Assembly (NCBI GenBank): GCA_021784755.1 | Contig: JAJYHM010000056.1 | Span: forward strand, 1-54,535 | Origin: Pseudomonadota bacterium | Lineage (GTDB): Bacteria > Pseudomonadota > Gammaproteobacteria > Acidiferrobacterales > Acidiferrobacteraceae | Length of the DNA: 54,535 nt | Reading direction: 5' to 3' | Part shown: positions 51,205-54,535 of the stretch, piece by piece | Layout: each line of letters begins with the position of its first letter | Position numbering within the stretch: the stretch's first letter is position 1 | Notes under the pieces: model-generated | What the model saw: only the letters and a program-made list of their open reading frames with translations | Databases searched by the model: none | Told to the model about the DNA's origin: nothing | Position numbers and translations under genes: made by a program

Positions 51205-53862
51205 TTAGCTCTCCGAATAGCGGATATCTTTAAGTCTCGCCGCTACTTCCGCGGGCGGCAGCGGTTTACTGAAGTAATACCCTTGATACTGATCGCAGCC
51301 CTGATCACGCAGGATAATGCGCTGTTCGTCGGTCTCGACACCTTCGGCAATGACCGTCATATGAAGACTGTGGCCCAAGGTAATCACCGCCGTCACCACG
51401 GCGGCATCGCTTGTGATGTCGCGCACAAACGACTGGTCGATTTTCAGGATACTAACGGGCAGGCGTTTCAGATAACTTAAGTTTGAGTACCCCGTCCCGA
51501 AATCGTCAATGGCGATCTGGAAGCCGATAGACCGCAACACGTGTAGTGTTTCTATGGCCCTATCTCCATTCCCCATGACCATGCTTTCGGTGATTTCGAG
51601 TATGAGGTGGCGGGGCTCCACGGCTGACTCTTCTAAAATGCGCGTCATGGTGGCTATGAGTTTGCTGTCGCGGAACTGGCGGGCGGAAAGGTTGACTGCT
51701 ATGGGTGGCGCGTCTATTCCGGCTTTCGCCCATGTCTGCCGCTGGGCGCAGGCAGAGGTGAGCACCCATTCCCCGATCGGAACGATTAACCCCGTTTCTT
51801 CGGCCAAAGAGATAAAGTGAGAGGGGCCGAGTAGTCCCTGCGTGGGGTGCTGCCAGCGTATAAGGGCCTCAAGACCCACCACGGCCCCGGAAGTAAGGTC
51901 GACCACCGGCTGGTAATGGAGCCGGAACTCATCCCGCGCCAAGGCTTGGTGTAAATTCGTGTTGAGAGATTGTTTTTCCATGACATCTCGATTCATCTCC
52001 GGCGCGAAAAAGAAGCGGGTGTTACCGCCCGCTTCTTTGGCCCGATACATAGCGATATCACAATTCTTGAGCAAGGTGTCCCCATCTTCGCCATCATCTG
52101 GAAAGATCGCCACACCAACACTTGCACCGACATAGAGGACGTGGTCTTGGATCTCGTAAGGTGCTGTGATGCTCGCAAGCAACTTCTGGATCACCTTGTC
52201 TACGGTCTCAATGCTCGTAAGCCCCAACAGGATCACGACAAATTCATCCCCTCCTTGGCGCGCCACGGTATCCTCGGAGCGCAGGGTGGACCGCAAGCGT
52301 TGCGCCACGGCCTTTAATATCAAATCCCCGGTCGCGTGCCCCAAGGAATCGTTAATGGTCTTAAATTCATCCAGATCCACGAAGAGCAATGCCACGCGAT
52401 TCTGGGCGCGACGCGCCAGCGCCAGGGCCTGCTCAAGCCGATCTGCGAGCAACAGACGATTGGGTAAACCCGTCAGGGCATCGTGAGTGGCCAGATCCAA
52501 AGCGTGCTGTGCCGCTTCCTTCTCAAGCGTGATATCCCGGATGGCGGCGATAAAAAGGTGGGTGGTCCCGGTGTCAATCTCACGAATCTTGATCGCCAAG
52601 GGGAATATCTCGCCATTGCGGCGCGCACCTACGACCTCTCGGGATACCCCAAGAACCGTGGATTTCGCCGTCTCGCGATAACGCTTCAGATAGTTATCGT
52701 GCTGACTACGGTGCGGCTCCGGCATAAGTTCGCTCACGTTTTTGCCGATGATCGCCTGTGCCTCATACCCAAAGATTTGCTCCGCAGCGGCGTTAAAGGT
52801 CTCGATTATGCCGTGCTCATTTATGACCACCACACCATCGGCCACGTGCGCCAAGAGGGCCTGGGTCCGGGCCTCGCTCGTGCGCAGCTCGGTGTTAGCC
52901 GCGCGCATGGCCATTTCCGCGGCCGTGCGTTTGCGCAAAAGCGGTAACAGCAATAGCCACATCATGAGTATGCCCGTGAGACCCAAGGCAAGCAGCAGTC
53001 CCGCGACTTCTCGAAGCCGCGCGTCTGCAGTATGAAAGAGTTCCGATTGCCGAATCTTCAGGACCATCCCCAGTCCCGTGCGTCCGATAGGGGCAAAGGC
53101 CGCCACGACCAAGTGACCGTGATAATCCCGGGCATAGACAAGGCCCGATTGTCCTTCTAAGGCATGACGCATGGGCAAGGGCTGGCCTTTTATGAACTGC
53201 GAGGTCAGTTGATATACATGTTGGACGTGGCGCGTATTGGGAAGGCAGCGCATATTGGTCGTGCCTAAGGGGGCGCAGACATGTAAAGAGGCCGTATGTC
53301 CCAGGGCCTCGACTACCGGCCCGATGCGGGTCATAAATAACAAGGGGGCCTGGGTGATAACGAAACCCAAATGTCGCCTACCATCTCTGACCGGCACGAG
53401 GGTTTGGAGTAGAGGTCGCCCTTGCCATAACAAGAAGGCTTCCTGTCGCGTCTGGATATGGACAGTAAACGGAGGCGTCGCAAAAGATCCGGCCCGCACC
53501 AGGATCTGACCTTTCCGATTCACAAATTCCACCGCCGAAAGGCCCACAGGCAAAAACGAACGCGCGATTTCCTGTAGGTCGTGTCGCGCCCGGATGCTGC
53601 CTGGGTGCATGTCGACGGCCTTAAGGCTACTAACAACGAAAGGCCGTGTAGCTACCGTAACGCTTTGATTGTTTCTCTGATGGATCTCTTGCACAAAGGC
53701 GCGCGTATCATCCTGTAGGAGGGCGCTTAAGTTTCTTTTGAGAATAGACGCGACTTCCCGCCGCATCACCAGGTAGGTCGATACCCCAGCCGCCAATGTG
53801 AGCACCGCGAGAATGACCCCAACGATCAGGCCGATCCGGAGGTCCTCCCTGTTGAGCCTCAT
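51205..53862 (-). CDS. Membrane-bound PAS-GGDEF-EAL cyclic-di-GMP protein
   Basis: This is an 885-residue inner-membrane signalling protein. Order: an N-terminal membrane helix (about 10-32), a periplasmic Cache-like sensor region, a second helix (about 295-315), a PAS domain (VADGVVVINEHGIIETFNAA), a GGDEF domain and a C-terminal EAL domain. The GGDEF motif is intact in VARQGGDEFVVILLG, and the EAL motif in GLEALIRWQHPTQG with ITESMV and DDFGTGYSNLSYLKRLP also present. Both diguanylate cyclase and phosphodiesterase activity are therefore possible; which dominates cannot be read. The start codon at 53862 lies at the end of a gene-poor stretch. Confidence 0.93.
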   Translation of the reverse strand: MRLNREDLRIGLIVGVILAVLTLAAGVSTYLVMRREVASILKRNLSALLQDDTRAFVQEIHQRNNQSVTVATRPFVVSSLKAVDMHPGSIRARHDLQEIARSFLPVGLSAVEFVNRKGQILVRAGSFATPPFTVHIQTRQEAFLLWQGRPLLQTLVPVRDGRRHLGFVITQAPLLFMTRIGPVVEALGHTASLHVCAPLGTTNMRCLPNTRHVQHVYQLTSQFIKGQPLPMRHALEGQSGLVYARDYHGHLVVAAFAPIGRTGLGMVLKIRQSELFHTADARLREVAGLLLALGLTGILMMWLLLLPLLRKRTAAEMAMRAANTELRTSEARTQALLAHVADGVVVINEHGIIETFNAAAEQIFGYEAQAIIGKNVSELMPEPHRSQHDNYLKRYRETAKSTVLGVSREVVGARRNGEIFPLAIKIREIDTGTTHLFIAAIRDITLEKEAAQHALDLATHDALTGLPNRLLLADRLEQALALARRAQNRVALLFVDLDEFKTINDSLGHATGDLILKAVAQRLRSTLRSEDTVARQGGDEFVVILLGLTSIETVDKVIQKLLASITAPYEIQDHVLYVGASVGVAIFPDDGEDGDTLLKNCDIAMYRAKEAGGNTRFFFAPEMNRDVMEKQSLNTNLHQALARDEFRLHYQPVVDLTSGAVVGLEALIRWQHPTQGLLGPSHFISLAEETGLIVPIGEWVLTSACAQRQTWAKAGIDAPPIAVNLSARQFRDSKLIATMTRILEESAVEPRHLILEITESMVMGNGDRAIETLHVLRSIGFQIAIDDFGTGYSNLSYLKRLPVSILKIDQSFVRDITSDAAVVTAVITLGHSLHMTVIAEGVETDEQRIILRDQGCDQYQGYYFSKPLPPAEVAARLKDIRYSES

Positions 53863-54411
53863 ATGATCTCGCGAGCGGGCGTCTGCCGCCGCCGTAGGTC
53901 CACGTCACGTTGGGTGGCGCATGCGCTGGGGGTTCCAGAAGGATATTGATGCGCCAAGAAAGGCGGTGGGGGTGAAATGCCGGGTACGGACCCAGGCCTT
54001 TCGGGGGGCGGCTCGGAATTCGACGAGCCCGCTCTTGACGGCTCATGAACTGTGCCGCCGAGAGCCATTCTCGGCTCCTTATTCTCGCTCATGATGCCGT
54101 CCGATTGTTTTGAGTTCTACATCGCTTTGGGCTTCTTATCATACGCATGGATTCGTCCATGCGCCAATGGGGGCACCATCCGTGGCGTCGTTGAGAAGGC
54201 ATGCGGAGGCTGTGGGCTGCGCCCTCCCTGGTTCTTGTCCTTCACCCACAACAATGCCCACCAGCCACGGACGCGGTAGGCCTGTCGTTTCCACGATAAG
54301 CGCAAGCGCGAGAAAAACCTTTAGTGCCGGCACCAGAACTCCGATCCGGCTTTAGCTGTGGGAGGTTCTGTGACAGCGCAAGATTGCGCGTGTTTCACCG
54401 TGTTCCAGTCA
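53863..54411. other. Gene-poor stretch right of the GGDEF-EAL gene
   Basis: No gene is supported over about 550 bases. Open frames of 60-80 codons occur on both strands without ribosome sites or motifs. A perfect hairpin with a TTCG loop (CGCATGGA-TTCG-TCCATGCG) lies at 54144-54163, and a smaller one, GCGCA...TGCGC, at 54376-54389 just beyond the end of the cut-off gene on the minus strand, where it could help terminate it. The GGDEF-EAL promoter must be in the left part. Confidence 0.45.
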
Positions 54412-54534
54412 TTACTGCAATGGCGTACCCGGTGCCACCTCACCTTCGCCATCCTGTCTCTCGGCCTCTTCGATGATGTCGAGCGCGCTGCGGTCACTGA
54501 AGGCCATGGTCATGATTTCGGGGACGGAGCTATC
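54412..54534 (-). CDS. C-terminal end of a gene cut by the window
   Basis: The minus strand, entering from the right edge, encodes DSSVPEIMTMAFSDRSALDI, IEEAERQDGEGEVAPGTPLQ and a TAA stop (54414-54412). Forty-one codons are visible. An acidic tail ends the protein. I do not recognise it, and it could also begin at one of two internal ATGs. A small hairpin at 54376-54389 lies just downstream as a possible terminator. Confidence 0.35.
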   Translation of the reverse strand, partial: DSSVPEIMTMAFSDRSALDIIEEAERQDGEGEVAPGTPLQ

Positions 54535-54535
54535 C

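Overview
The window reads as one contiguous, GC-rich chromosomal segment of a gammaproteobacterium. The gene orders hemA-prfA-prmC-moeB, lolB-ispE-tRNA-Gln-prs-rplY-pth-ychF, lptM-lysA-dapF-DUF484-xerC and hslV-hslU all fit that class. A plasma-membrane-type proton P-ATPase next to a CBS-domain protein, the GC-rich coding style and the frequent GTG/TTG starts would suit an acidophilic sulfur- or iron-oxidising lineage such as Acidiferrobacter-like bacteria. That placement is inference from gene content, not a search result.

Layout. (1) 1-5.9 kb: an AlgZ/AlgR-type two-component pair, an unknown gene, a YecD-like hydrolase overlapping an MFS exporter, and purT behind a near-consensus sigma70 promoter. 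(2) 5.9-20.3 kb: an accessory island. It holds a HEPN/nucleotidyltransferase pair with a frameshifted HEPN gene, an apparently intact AbiEi/AbiEii pair, a frameshifted RelB/DinJ-type remnant, a cyclic beta-1,2-glucan synthase gene (ndvB-like) that appears broken at its start codon and again internally, and an Xre/ImmA-metallopeptidase plus PIN-domain module. The PIN gene is followed by a truncated second copy of the Xre part. (3) 20.6-24.6 kb: two tandem Slp-like lipoproteins, then lon behind a sigma32-type promoter and a small zinc-ribbon protein. (4) 24.6-32.3 kb: cyaY (opposite strand), a saccharopine-dehydrogenase-like gene, lptM-lysA-dapF-DUF484-xerC, a small Arg-rich ORF, and hslVU. (5) 32.3-38.3 kb: proton P-ATPase, CBS protein, a roughly 0.6 kb gene-poor stretch, a heat-shock-promoted hsp20, argB, a small unknown gene and slmA. 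(6) 38.4-43.9 kb on the minus strand: a CstA-like membrane protein, hemA, prfA, prmC, moeB. (7) 44.0-50.6 kb on the plus strand: a TPR lipoprotein, lolB, ispE, tRNA-Gln overlapping the ispE end, prs, rplY, pth, ychF. (8) 50.6-54.5 kb: tRNA-Met with a decayed integrase behind it, a Cache-PAS-GGDEF-EAL protein, and a cut-off gene at the right edge.

How the genes work together. Three ATP-dependent proteolysis or chaperone loci (lon, hslVU, hsp20) are present, two with recognisable sigma32 promoters. Lysine/diaminopimelate, arginine, purine/PRPP, tetrapyrrole and isoprenoid biosynthesis are each represented. The most unusual part is the 6-20 kb island. Four toxin-antitoxin or abortive-infection modules surround a large envelope-glucan synthase gene, and at least three of its genes carry frameshifts or a lost start codon, so it looks like a partly decaying accessory region. 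The Xre-ImmA-PIN locus, with its repeat-bracketed architecture, is the best candidate for an intact, less-described system.
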